Positions 1-37,373 of a stretch of DNA of 64,000 nucleotides are shown here, one piece after another. Origin of the DNA: Liolophura sinensis (taxonomy: Eukaryota; Mollusca; Polyplacophora; Chitonida; Chitonidae); the NCBI RefSeq assembly GCF_032854445.1, contig NC_088295.1, forward strand, positions 14,867,385 to 14,931,384. Reading direction: 5' to 3'. Both the position numbers and the translations under genes were made by a program. Under the pieces are notes generated by a model. The model saw only the letters and a program-made list of their open reading frames with translations. It did not search any database and was not told where the DNA came from. Within the stretch, counting starts at the first letter, position 1; each line of letters begins with the position of its first letter.

Positions 1-61
1 AATGAATAACTTCAGAACATTTCTATTGTATTATTCATTCAGGCTGTTTTCTCAAGGTTAC

Positions 62-189
62 CACATTGATTCTTGTATATATACTACATACAGCTGTATG
101 AATGTTTCACGCATCGCTCAGTCTGCACATTGATTCTTGTATACATACTGCATACAGCTGTATGAATGTTTCACGCATCCCTCAGTCTG
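62..189. repeat. 64-bp tandem duplication
   Basis: Two adjacent 64-bp copies (62-125 and 126-189) differ at only a few positions. They sit in the WDFY3 intron just upstream of the exon that begins at 222. No coding function is seen. Confidence 0.9.
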
Positions 190-221
190 TTATGGTTATC
201 TCCCTGTCCTCCCTGTTTCAG

Positions 222-3200
222 GCCAGCTGTGTGTTTGAGTGTCTAGACAATGGAGAAATCCTTTGTGCTGCCTCGCCCAACTCTAAACTCTTCATCACAG
301 GTGGAACAAGCTGTGTAAGTTTCTCAAGCATTCTGAAAGAACAAGATTGCTAAGATTTAAGTGGCACCAAATCTTTCATTTATTTGCAGCTGCCTACACT
401 TTTTTTTTAAATGCAGCAAGCAATCAGTCAGTCAGATTTTTGACATCTGTTTTTTGAAAGATTACGCAGCCATTGGATATTTGCGCTAGTTTTTATGTCA
501 TGAGATCTACAAGAACATTGTTACATGTATAAGTAGTTTGATATATTCTTCTATGGCATGTGTGTGTATTCTGTAGGTTGTGAGCGTGTGGGAGTACCAG
601 CAGAAGGACAAGCGAGTCGTCCTGAAACAGCCACTGTTTGGTCACACAGAGCCTGTTACCTGTTTATCAGCCTCACCTGCCTATAACGTGATCGTCAGCG
701 GGTCTCGGGACAGAACCTGCATCATCTGGGACATGAGTCGGCTGTTGTATGTACGTCAGTTGAGGGGACATACGGCACCTGTGGCAGCTGTCTGTATCAA
801 TGAACTCACTGTGAGTCCAAATCTGATGTGAAGTTGTGGCATAAGCTTTACTGATAAAATGTATACTTGATATCATTAAGTTCTATAAAGCTGAAAATAA
901 AACTTTGGCCATGCTGTATACTATTACATGAACATTTTTGCATTCTGAAATCTTTCAACAATCTGTGTTGCTGTTAATGTGAAAAGCACCTTAGAAACCT
1001 TGTTTACATGTATCTGTTTCCTCCCACCATAATGGCAGTTGATGTGGTATAGAGTGAAATATTCATGAGGATGGCCTAAAACACCAAATAAATAAATAAT
1101 TACATGTATTTTAACATTGGCCCTTTGTATAATGATAGAAATTATTGTAATTATTGCTATAATTTAAAATTTACATGTTGTGTTTGCTGTTCAGGGTGAC
1201 ATAGCGACCTGTGCAGGGACCTACCTCCATGTCTGGGATATTAATGGCACAGAGATTGCTGTTGTGAATACGGCAACTTCCCGTAACCAGCAGATCCTGT
1301 GTGTGGCAATGTCACAGGTAAGAGGTCACACACACAGAAGGGGGTTCCACCGTTATCATTTATTATACACCACTATATAACCAGTTAACATGACATTTAG
1401 CAGTGGTTGAGATTAAAAAACTCAGTAAGGGGTTTAGCATTGATTAAAAAGATGTAAATGAATGGTAATTGTTGATGTACATGCTGAAAATGTCTTGGTT
1501 AATTATCTAGTTATAAAAGGAAGTGGTAACACATGACAGTTAACATGTGCTCTATTAAAGTTTCTTAAAACAGTTCTGAACATTTTTCATAGATGATGGA
1601 GTGGGACATCCGGAATGTGATCTTAACTGGCAGCAGCGAGGGTGTGGTCAGGGTAAGTACACATCAATCATTGCAAGAGAACCGATGCGACCACCTGTTG
1701 TTTTGTCCATGCTGAAGTTTTGTGAACATCATTATATTACAACCTGTACGTGACTTTATGATGGTTTTACTGAAATGGTTTAGTATCCAGGCCAAACTCC
1801 AAAAAAGTCATATTCGTCAGTAGGTACATGACAACGTGTACAGTGTTGAACTCCTGTCATCTAGTCTTGCTTTGGCAGGAGATTTCACAATCAATCTTGA
1901 ATGTTGAATTCTGTAATCTGTCAGTTACCTCTAAGACAGTTTGGCACTCATGCCTGTGACTTCCCAGAAAATGTGACGAGGAATGGCAATAGCCTTTCAC
2001 CAATACAGTGTTTAAAATTGTTGCAATATGAAGCTGTTAATGAGCATCAAATTTCACATATGTGAACACAAATGTTCAACCCGTGCACACTGAGTTTATA
2101 ATCGCCATTTCATGAGATCTTCCCACCATAATTGATGCTGGCTGCCGTCATATAACTGAAATGTTTTTGAGTACAGCGTAAAATACCACCAATATATTCA
2201 ATATATTTGTACTAGACCATTTTAATTATGCTCGTTGGAGATAGGTATAAGCCGCATTACATGGTAAAATGCTCTTCACCTTCGGTGCACACACATGACC
2301 TTGAAACATGAAAATATAGGTTTTTAGCATAACCGTTGATTTCACGTTTTCAGATCCAGTAGTGAGAGGAAGCTAGAAATAAAGTTAGTTAGTGGATTTC
2401 ATAGCGAATTTACCGCTGTTAGACAAGGTTTGGCATAGAAAGTTTGACCTCGATTTTACTGATTTGGAATCCCTTATTGTGGCACTCAACATTGTGAGTT
2501 ATCATACTCAACTACCACTTGATTTACAGCACATCACAGTGGGAATTTCATGAAATTGTGTATTTACTTGGATAGCTGTGCAGTTTTAAGCTCAGTCACA
2601 ACGCTTAGCATGACACGAGGTAGAGTTAGGGCCCTAAGCCATAACTATATAGCTCTGCGAGCATAGTCCATACCCACTCTACCCGTCGCACGATCCGCTG
2701 GTGAGTGATCAGTGGTATGAAGACAAGTTAGTCCCCCTACTCTCATGGCACAGGCTTTTATGTTTGTACAGGTCGGGACAGTGTTGTAGAGTTGTGACGT
2801 TATGCAGCAAGCTGAAGTGGTCTTGGCTCCTCGCGAAAAGGTTGCGGAAATACATTAGTAGTACTTTTTTTTTATTACTTTCATTACATTCCCTATTTAT
2901 ATTATTCATTATTTGAACACCGGGTCAAGTGCCACCCACTTCCATGAAATCTGCTTGTGTGTTGCTAGATGTGGAGCGTGGAATACGTGCAAGTGCCTGA
3001 TGAGGTGAAGAAGAGGAACAAAGCCAAGGGTGACCAAGTAGACAGTGTGCCCATCCCCCCTGAGGTGGAGACTGTCCAGACCCAGCCTATAGACATCCCT
3101 CGCCGCGCCTCTTGTGACAGCTACGACAGCCCTGGGCGCTCTGCCATTGACAGACTCAAGGACTTCAAGGATCCTGATCTGCTGGCCACAAAGAGGGCGG

Positions 3201-5576
3201 ATCTTCTGGGATCGTCGGCGGAGAGCGACAGCCATGTGAGGAGCGGGAAAGACAAGTTCTCTGACCACTGGTATTTAGCAGAGAGACTGGAGAGCAATGT
3301 TAGCACAACAAGCAGCACCAGCGACCTGTACAGGTGTGATGATGGTGCCAGCACCGATGGTGATGTCCCGGGGAAACCCGACACGTGTAGCCAAAAATCT
3401 GCTGACATATCCATCGATGCTGCTGTCGATGCTCTGATGGAGCTGGAAGACAGCAGCACACTGGCCAACAACAACAGTAACACATCTGACTCTGGGAGCC
3501 TGAAAGAGACATCGGGGACACAGCCGACCAAAGACGTGGCAGACGGGGCCTCAGACAATGGCGGTAGCCAGTCTTCCGCCAATGCTGAGTCTAAAGTTTC
3601 CCCATCATCAGAGTATGTGGTCATCACAGACAACGATCTGAAGACAGCCACAGCAGAGGAGCTGCTGAAGAAGTACAAGAAGAAAGGCAACAGTCTCAGA
3701 GAAGGTCAGTAGTGCTTTAACCATAGTTAAAGACATGCATAAACACATGTATGTGTTATCTAATGAGAGGGTCAGATGTTATGCTTCTAGTATGAAGGTA
3801 TATACATGAAATTACCTGAATTTGAGAGGCCAAAACCAGGGCATGGTCAGTAAAGCTTTACTATGTGATATTATTTTCAATTAACCCAGTGGTTCACGAA
3901 CATGAAGTGAGTGTATTTACGGAAAAAAAACTGTACCTTGTGATGCAATACAACTTTCTGGTCATCCCAGTGTTTTCTGCTGGGATATTGTCAGGGATTG
4001 AGAAGAAATGTAACCAGGCTAGGAGATAACTCATTTGTTGATCATTGTGCAGATTATGATGGTATATGTTGGCATTTTCCTGCAGGTTTCAAATGGCAGC
4101 GTCAGCTAATGTTTCGCAGTAAGCTGACCATGCACACAGCCTTTGAGAGGAAGGACAACAAAGATCCTGCTGCAGTGACAGCCATTGCTGTGTCAAAGTA
4201 AGTATAAGTACAGGGTAAACTACTGTACAGCTCAACTTAAAACCCAAATCAAAGCGATAATTATTGTGATATTTCTCTTCTGGTAACACAATATTCTTCT
4301 TCTGGCTAGAGCGTTTTTCTTTCATGCTGGTACTTTGCCGGAGGACTAAACTCTGCCGTATCACCCAACATTAACATGCGCTCGAAAATATAGTTCTCTA
4401 GACTTTTTTTCCTTTATTTGATATTATAAAGTAAAATTCACAGAAATACATAATGTTAATGCATGTAGCTCTGAGATGAGTGTCCTGTGACAGAGTGTAT
4501 ATCACTGGACACCCCATGTATCTAGTTCATTTTTAATTTCCTAGGTTGATGAAATGTATATGTGCTTTTGTTGGGTATTACATTTTTATAATGTTGAAGT
4601 TGTTGTGGAAGTCACTCATCTCGTGCATAAATCTATCCAGTTCTGAAATGGCCTGAGATAAAGTAGGACACATAAAGACATCGGGCACTCATGTTCCCTC
4701 CAAACATAAAAATGACCAGCATTGACATTGTAGATAAAAATTCATTATTTTGGTGTAAACAAGTCATATAAAGAAATACATCCTCAAAGCTACTCCATCC
4801 AGGACAATAAACCTCATCTGGGACTATTACCAGGTCTGATTTGATAACATGACTAATCATGACTGATGTTATTGTTAACTGTCAACAGAGACCACAAGAC
4901 TGTGTATGTTGGTGATGCAAAGGGTCGTATATTCAGCTGGACAGTGACTGACCAGCCAGGGCGGGTGGTGGCTGACCACTGGATGAAGGACGAGGGAGTG
5001 GATGGGTGTCTCTCATGTGGAGTGAAGTTCTCCCTCACAGAGAGGAGACATCACTGCCGTAACTGTGGACAGCTCTTTTGCTCAAAGTAAGCATTACACA
5101 CCTCTGTATACAGGTAGACAGGTTAAAGAGCAGATTTAGCAGTAGATATTCTAGTAATTTAAAAAGTAACATGAACCAATAATGAGCATGATGAAAATTA
5201 CTGAATCATTCAAACTTGACAGTACATAATCTTTAGTGTGTTTACAATGAGTTGAGTGTTAAAATTCACATGTCAGTGTGTTTTAATCGTTGAAAAGAAC
5301 CTCAAAATCAAGATATTAATGGTCATGTAGCTTAGCCTGTAATGTCATACTTACATGTAACTGGGTTTTAACTGATGTCATTGAGTTTGTGTAATGTTGA
5401 TTTAGGCAACATAGCTGATGATTTGTGTACATCTTTCTTTCCCTAGGTGCAGTAGATTTGAGACAGAAATTCGGCGATTAAGGATCGTGAAGCCAGTACG
5501 TGTGTGTCAGTCATGTTATAATGTTCTCAAGGCCCAGCAGACCTCTGATAGACTGTGTTCGGGTAAAGCCAGCTGA
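222..5576 (+). CDS. WDFY3: WDFY3/Alfy-like protein, 3' part: WD repeats, LIR-like linker, FYVE finger
   Basis: The C-terminal 561 codons of a WDFY3 (ALFY) orthologue; the PH-BEACH part and earlier exons lie left of the window. Exons: 222-314, 577-810, 1195-1317, 1593-1652, 2969-3704, 4086-4197, 4889-5086, 5447-5576 (stop TGA). All have GT donors and AG acceptors, and phases join without a break. The first four exons encode WD40 blades (for example SGSRDRTCIIWDMSRL and CAGTYLHVWDINGT). The 736-nt exon is a Ser/Asp-rich linker. Exons 6-8 encode the last blade (VYVGDAKGRIFSW) and a FYVE zinc finger with the signature RRHHCRNCG and the late RVCQSC motif, which in this family binds PI3P. Known role of the family: a scaffold for selective autophagy of protein aggregates. 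The linker contains EYVVI, at the place where human WDFY3 carries its Atg8-binding LIR. WDFY4 is the alternative, but the match to WDFY3 is closer because WDFY4 lacks FYVE. Confidence 0.95.
1017..1098 (-). mobile_element. SINE fragment (family 1)
   Basis: Reverse-strand remnant of the dispersed SINE. It has the 'tcccaccataatgg' core and ends in the AAATAAATAAATAA tail. It lies in a WDFY3 intron. Confidence 0.7.
2119..2208 (-). mobile_element. SINE fragment (family 1)
   Basis: Decayed reverse-strand copy containing tcccaccataat, gctggctgccgtc and gagtacagcgtaaaa, all recognisable against the better copy at 14908-15167. It lies in a WDFY3 intron. Confidence 0.75.
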
Positions 5577-5844
5577 TAAACTGGACCTCTGTCCTTCTAA
5601 CACCCAGAGAGCTGACCCATGACTCCCTCAACACCTTAGCTACCTTTACCACTGATGTATTGTTTGGTAGACCACTCTGCAGCATGACATTTCCTGATAT
5701 GTTTGCTTAGCTTTTAAAAACAAACTCTCCTGCCATAGGACGTGAGGGATGAAAAAGGCAGGGGTTAAGTGAAGTCTTCACCGTGTGGAAGATCTGCAGA
5801 ACTTGTGACATAGAATCGAACCTGTTATTATGGGTAAACAGAAC

Positions 5845-6200
5845 TTGCAACTGTGGGTGGGCAGAGCCTATAATCATAGATAGGCAGAGCCTGTAAGCAT
5901 AGATAGGCAGAGCCTGTAATCATAGATAGGCAGAGCCTGTAAGCATAGTTGAGGAGAGCTTGTAACCACGAGTCATCAAACCCTCCAAGCAAGATTCAGC
6001 AGTACTTGTAACCACACCTCAGCAGAACTATTGACATTTGAGTCTGTAGAACCAGTAACCACGAGAAAGTAAAGTGTGTAACCATAGGTGGGTAGAACCT
6101 GTAAACACAGGTGGGCAGGATCTGTTACCATGGGCGAGGAGAGCTTGTAACCATGCATGAGCAAAACCTGCAAGCATGTGCCAGCGGTACCTGTATCCAC
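5845..6200. repeat. Degenerate ~23-bp tandem repeat
   Basis: Repeated 'ggcagagcctgtaa' cores joined by variable 'catagata' spacers. The clearest copies are at 5865-5945 and later units drift. It lies in the presumed WDFY3 3' UTR. Confidence 0.75.
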
Positions 6201-8213
6201 ACCTCAGCAGGGCAGTTGTACAATGGGTGACAAAGTTGGTTGACAAGTAACATTGCAGACACAAGGAACAATTTTAATCCTACTGTCTCATGTAATGAGC
6301 TTACAAAAATGTATACAATTATGAAAATGTGACATTGAGTCACCATTCACCTGTTAATCAAAACATATGTCAGAAAGAATCTGATAAAGTCTGATAATTT
6401 CCTTTACCTCAGCATGTTGTGCTATTGAATCTCTGATTTGCTCTTGCTCACAAATCAACTCTGCAAGACAGATTGTTCATATACATAAAAGCCTAAGTAT
6501 ACTTCGTTTTTTGGTTTGTTTGTGCTGAAAAACATTCCTTTGTTGTGCAATTTATACCTGTGGTTGTGAAAACTGAGGCATTATTATTTGGGAATCTTCC
6601 CTTCAAAGTTACATACAACATACTATCCATGTATGTAGGCCATGAAAAGCCGGTCATGTATATTTATATGTCAAAAATGATGTGTAGAATGAAATTAGTA
6701 TTTAATGGATTATAGCTTAGTTTAAGGTACACGTAGTAATCAAAGATTACCACAAACTGTACATGTAGTTCAAGTGTAGTTAAAGATCAAGAATTTTAGA
6801 TTAATGCGGTGCCAGTAGCTGTTTGTAGCGGAAATACTTAGTTTGTGTCATGTTACACCAAGGTCATTGTTAACAGCATGAAAGCTGCTGGCTTTATGTA
6901 TATATATGAGTTATGTAAATGTACATATTAGATTGCACAGCAATGTCAAGCTTATTATACATTGTATATAACACATAGACATGGATGTCTATGCAGTACA
7001 GAGGCTATTGCTGTAACAGAGGAAGACTTGTAAATGATAACTGAGTAGGTATACTCGTAGAAAGGTGCCAGTCATACAGTAGATACACATGTAATGCATG
7101 TGTACATTGTTCCTCTGGATCCGGCGTGAAGCTGTAAGCTTAAAATTGACTTCTTTTAACTGTTTAGAGGTGTGAATTTTGAAGGACAAGCATGTGTTGA
7201 TATTTATAGATAGTTTGAAGGACCCAGATGTACATGTTGCTACATTTGATGGTTTGTTAGCCACAGTTATTAAAGAATAATAAAACCCTTGATGAAATAT
7301 TCATGGTAATTCATGAAATTGTGATACACATAGAGTTGAATGAAATAGATCTTACTCCAAACATTAAGTAGATTTATAGAATAACATAATGGCCGGATGT
7401 TAAACTTTGAAAAAGGAATTGTAAGCTTAATGGTTGACTGAAATCAAGATTTGAATATGGTTATAATATGGTCATAGTGTTAACCTACTATGGGTGTAAG
7501 ATGATATTGAATATTCATGAATTGAAATTGTACATGTGCATGTACGTACTGCAGTTAACTTTTTCATGTGTTTACATAAGGTTTGGGAATAGATTTGAGC
7601 ATCATTGTGTCTGCAGGAGTTAAAAGTGTAAAGGGCTCTCTGACCTTTTTGTGTGTGAGAAGATTGAGGATTTGTCAAATAGACCCCTAATAGACAATAC
7701 TATTTGCAGATGGATACATAGCTCTCCTGCTGTGACAGATAGCATTATGAACAAAACAAAAGGAGGATATTAATTCATGTTATATCTGGAAAAACCTTAT
7801 GATGTCCAAACTAAACCCTTGTAGCGCATACTTTAACATTGTACATATTTGTTTGATTTCTGCTTCATACTATAAGTGTTATGGTTGGTTTGAATTGTCT
7901 TATCTCCCAGATGCCAGTAGATAATTTGTAATTCTCCACAGTCAGCTACGTGAAAATACAAGTCAGGGCCTCTTTCTTAAAAATTTCATTCATCTGTCTT
8001 GTTGTAGCATTGTATGTGTTGTCATCCAGGTGACATTGGATAAGATGTTGTCTTTGATATAAATACAAATTTGTGAAGTTTTGTTTCACAGTTCCCGGCT
8101 CATATGTGTATGGCTTTTGTGTAGCCTGCTTGACCAACTGTATTCTGTACTTACTGAGATTATTGTAAAGCTTGGTTGCCTGACAAGCTTCTTTACAGCT
8201 GTATATTGTACTC

Positions 8214-8236
8214 ATTATTATTATTATTATTATTAT
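8214..8236. repeat. (ATT)n microsatellite
   Basis: Seven uninterrupted ATT units in the WDFY3 downstream region. Confidence 0.9.
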
Positions 8237-10575
8237 GTAAAATTCTTCTGTGCAAAGTGTACATTATAATGTATTGTAGCAAAGTGGCATATATATTTAA
8301 TATTGTATGACTTTTGTTGTTGTGTAGCATGAATTTGTTCCACACGCACATGAACAGTATTTTATTTCCATTGACTTGTCTGCACAGGGTGGGTAAACAT
8401 CACAGAATTCCTTTTATTTATCTATACATAGTGTAAACAGAGAAGTGTTTCAGAATTCCAGTGTGTACATTTATGTTGAGGTGTGTATTGTGGCTGGTTG
8501 AAAGAAAAGAGTGATGTTGTTGTTTCTCTGTTTAAACAGAGTGGAATAATACTTGTTCAGGATTTTAGGAAAGCTAAATTTACTATGTGAGATGTGAATT
8601 TTTCTGTAGCCTGTGGCAAAGATTTTCTAGGCTTAATATGTTAAAAAAAGTTGTGTATTCTCATATGTAAATGAAGCGATTGGTTGATTGGTCACATTTA
8701 TTTATGTAAGTAGAATTGGAAATATTTAATGGGACACCACAGTTAAATTTTGCATTAAATGCGAATATGAGGCAAAGCATACAAGTCATTTGTGCAATGT
8801 TAAAGGCTTTCTTATATCTGTTAATTCATGTAAAAGATTGAAAGTTTACACCTGTTTTCCCTTCTCTTTATTTTGTGTTTTTTGGCATGTAATGGGTGCA
8901 AAAATTTTTTAGTAGGTGCAGCCTCTGGGTATTGCTGAACTACAAGTGCAGGATAATGCATCTTGACTCAGATTCCTTAGATTTACACAGATCATTGTTC
9001 ATGTCAAAATATTAGATAGAATTGTTCTTGAAAGCTTCATACAACTTAAATACTTGAGCCTTTTTGTTCTTCCAAAAATATTTCCTTTGCTTAGAATAAA
9101 ACATCAGTAAATATCATTTCCGTGGAAGTGAAATTTGATAAAAGGCACATTCTGGCTGGTCAGTCTTGACATGTTCTTGTGATATTGTGCATATAAGGCC
9201 TATCCCTTATTAAGTTTACTAACGTGATACCACAGCATGGTGCTCAGTGACGATAGGATTTTCTTTAGTTCAGACACTCTCATCATACAGCACTAGCAGT
9301 TTAGGTTGATCAAAGTGCTTGGTTTTAATTGCTTGTTTGATTTTAGTATAAATGTACGTTGCCCATACCTCTTCTTTTTTTTTCTGCGAGCAGTGCTAAA
9401 AATGCATATGCATTTAGCATACATACCAATGTTCATATGTAAGAGATTTATGTAGCATTTAGCCTGTAATATTTGTTACCTGTTTTTGTTTATGATTCAG
9501 TGGTAGGATAGAAAACATAAAACCACAATAACGCATAATAAATTCTTAGAGAGAATGAATAACAATGTGGTGAATTTAGTTGATGTCTTTGTACAATGAG
9601 GAGTGCATACAGTGTACTTGGTAATTGATGTGCCCACCACAACAAAATACTTGAGCAGAAAATTGACTCTTTGATGGAATGTAGCTGTTATTATCCATGA
9701 TGGACAAGAAGATAGACATTCAACAACTCTACAATGTATTGTGAGTTTATCAAAATTTAAACATTGTACAATTTATAAATCTTGAAAGCTGTGAAGAAAA
9801 ATTAGGTGTGTACTTTAGTTGTACCTGTGTCAAGAGTCATTCCATTTGTGGTGTAGTACATGTATATTTTGAAATGATGTGATGTGGCGACACACAAGAT
9901 TAAAAACAATATTGGCTCAAAGGTTAAGCATAAACTGTAATGCAAGCAGTGGATCAGGTGATGATGCATGTTTAACTCGCTACATTGACGTTTGATGAAA
10001 AGTTATCATTGGTAAATGAAGAAAGAAATTTGCTTGGAATTTTGTGTAGAAGTGGAACAGTTGAATAGAGTGTGTGTGTTCATTTCATTAAGAGGGCTTG
10101 TTAGATTTTGTTGAATGATCAAATTGTGGAACAGGAATGTAAGAGTAGGCTGGAGTAATATAATGGATTAATATAATGTCCACGCTTGGGGAAATTCAAG
10201 TCGGAGATGGATTTAGCCAGTCATGTAGGCCTACCTGTATTTAGTCTTAATAACTAAGTTTGTACATATTACTAAAGTTGCAACTTTTAGTGTAGTATAC
10301 ATGTACTTGTGTAAACTAATGAGATAATTCCTGCTTGTTAGATTTTATACAAAGCTGTGATGTAAGGCTTACATTTACAAAAGAACCAGTTGATATGCTG
10401 CTACTTGTTCAAACCATTTCTGTGATCATTCTGTTTACGATGTGTTGTCTGGTTTCTGTGAGATGTCAGGATGTTGTTGTTGTTGTAGATTTTGTACCTT
10501 GTTTTGGGCCAAACTTCACCCTGCTATGGAATGTCTTTACAGGTGTAGGAAACAGAGAAATCTGTGGCAATTCCA

Positions 10576-10581
10576 AATAAA
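10576..10581 (+). other. Poly(A) signal, candidate WDFY3 end
   Basis: AATAAA on the + strand, the last one before the oppositely oriented POLR3A poly(A) signal at 10761. Confidence 0.45.
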
Positions 10582-10760
10582 CCATTAAATATAAGTATTT
10601 GTGTGCTAAATTTATTAAAGCAGTGGACTGTCAAATTGGAGAAGAGTGTAGTGCATTTATATGCCCTTCCCAGAGTGAATGTAAAGGCTCCTTTCTTTGT
10701 AGCGTGAAGCTGATAGCAGACTCAACGTCAAACCACAGGTAATGGCTTACATTTTCAGTT

Positions 10761-11683
10761 TTTATTGAATCAAGACGATCAGGGCTTGGGTCAGACAGTA
10801 ACAACACCAAACTCTAGAATTTTTCACTTGCGTGTATACAATGTTGGCCAGTTTCATTGGTCTGAGGAAACCACAGACAGACAGACTGAATGACTTTACC
10901 ACATGTAAGCAGTTCACTGTATTCTTGGTGGAAGTTTTGTTAGATACATAAGCAAGTGGGGGATGCATGAAGGTCCTAGGTTAAATGAAATCTGTGCTGT
11001 CGTGGTCAGAGCCGAGACAATGAACAACCTTTCTATTCTCATGACTTAATTACAAATGACAGAGAAACAACAAAAGCATGAGAGCACAGTGACAGTCCAG
11101 CACTTTATATATGTACTCTGTACATACATGCAGGTAACTGTATAAGCAGGTGCTTATAAATTCATAAGAACTTAATACAGTATCCAACAAAGAACAAAAT
11201 AAATAATGAAATCAACAAGGAAATAGATATTTTTGACTTGCAGAATAACACATTAAGTGTTTTGCCGGTTAGACCTAGATGTATGGCTTGACTAATTTTG
11301 GTTCAATTTGTAATACAGTCTTGACTTCACAGTGAGTTCACACATCAGTCAATAATTCAGGCCTAAGACATACATGTATTCTATCTAGAGAGGACAACCT
11401 CTGGCACAGCGATGAAAAGTGAACAGAACATTACCATTAAACTGCATGGCACAATTTCCACCAGATGTTACCTGATTGCTGTCAAAAATAGAATAGGTAA
11501 TATTTTATTGAAATAATATTCGTCAGTTATATCCACTGGAAATCTGCCATCCCAGTGTGCACACCTTTTCTTTCCTTCACACCTTGAACAACCAGCACTA
11601 CATGAATATTAAGTTTAATAAAGCCAGCTGTCCTAGTTTTAGACTGGTTTTATGGCGTGTTGCCATTCCTGCAGTATCCAGAG
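10761..11683 (-). other. POLR3A 3' UTR with poly(A) signal
   Basis: On the minus strand about 0.9 kb follow the POLR3A stop codon (TAG, 11686-11684). The first strong AATAAA in this direction is at 10766-10761. No other exon is seen. Confidence 0.6.
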
Positions 11684-36936
<25,253 letters not shown>

Positions 36937-37373
36937 TGTGAATGTTGTGCTTATTTTGCCAAATGATAAATGAGATTAAAAGTTATGCATAAACAAATGT
37001 AAATCGTTCCTAGCCCGGTCCGTCCACTGCGTGCCCACATGGATCAAACGTGTGAATGAATAGCAGCGCCGTCTGGCGGATAGCCTCACATCCCTGTAAA
37101 AGCTATTCTTTGAGTCGTAGGAAACTGTACATAAAAACGATTGAAAATGGATCTGTGAAAATTAAAATCAAAATTAATACCTTTGTTTTCATGAAAACAG
37201 CAATGGATGTTTTAGCTATGTAGCAATTACTAAGAAACAGAAACGAGACAATGCAAGATTAAGGCTCTCGCCATATTTTACGATCGTATATGGGACATTC
37301 GAAGTGGCAACGTTTATTTTAACAACTTTTGTGAGATTTTATCGTCCAGTTTTGCTCCAGTGTCGTGTTCAAA
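36937..37373. promoter_or_regulatory. Divergent promoter region of POLR3A and SF1
   Basis: Only 437 bp separate the POLR3A start codon (36936, minus) from the SF1 start codon (37374, plus), so both 5' UTRs and promoters must lie here. It is locally GC-richer around 37010-37090. No TATA box in a convincing position was found. Confidence 0.75.

Larger units (their letters stand above)
5577..10600 (+). other. Probable long 3' UTR of WDFY3
   Basis: About 5 kb of AT- and GT-rich sequence after the WDFY3 stop with no supported exon on either strand. AATAAA-type signals occur at several points; the last, at 10576-10581, is followed by the 3' end of the convergent POLR3A gene. It also holds a short degenerate repeat (5845-6200) and an (ATT)n run (8214-8236). 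The true poly(A) site cannot be chosen from sequence alone, so part of this may be intergenic. Confidence 0.55.

Noticed and set aside
3121-3690. 189-codon minus-strand frame opposite the WDFY3 linker
   Set aside because: Antisense shadow of a Ser/Asp-rich coding exon.
11473-11510. Minus-strand IFDSNQV as the POLR3A FDT tail
   Set aside because: No acceptor or phase match; superseded by the FDVPEFHLP exon at 11684-11765.
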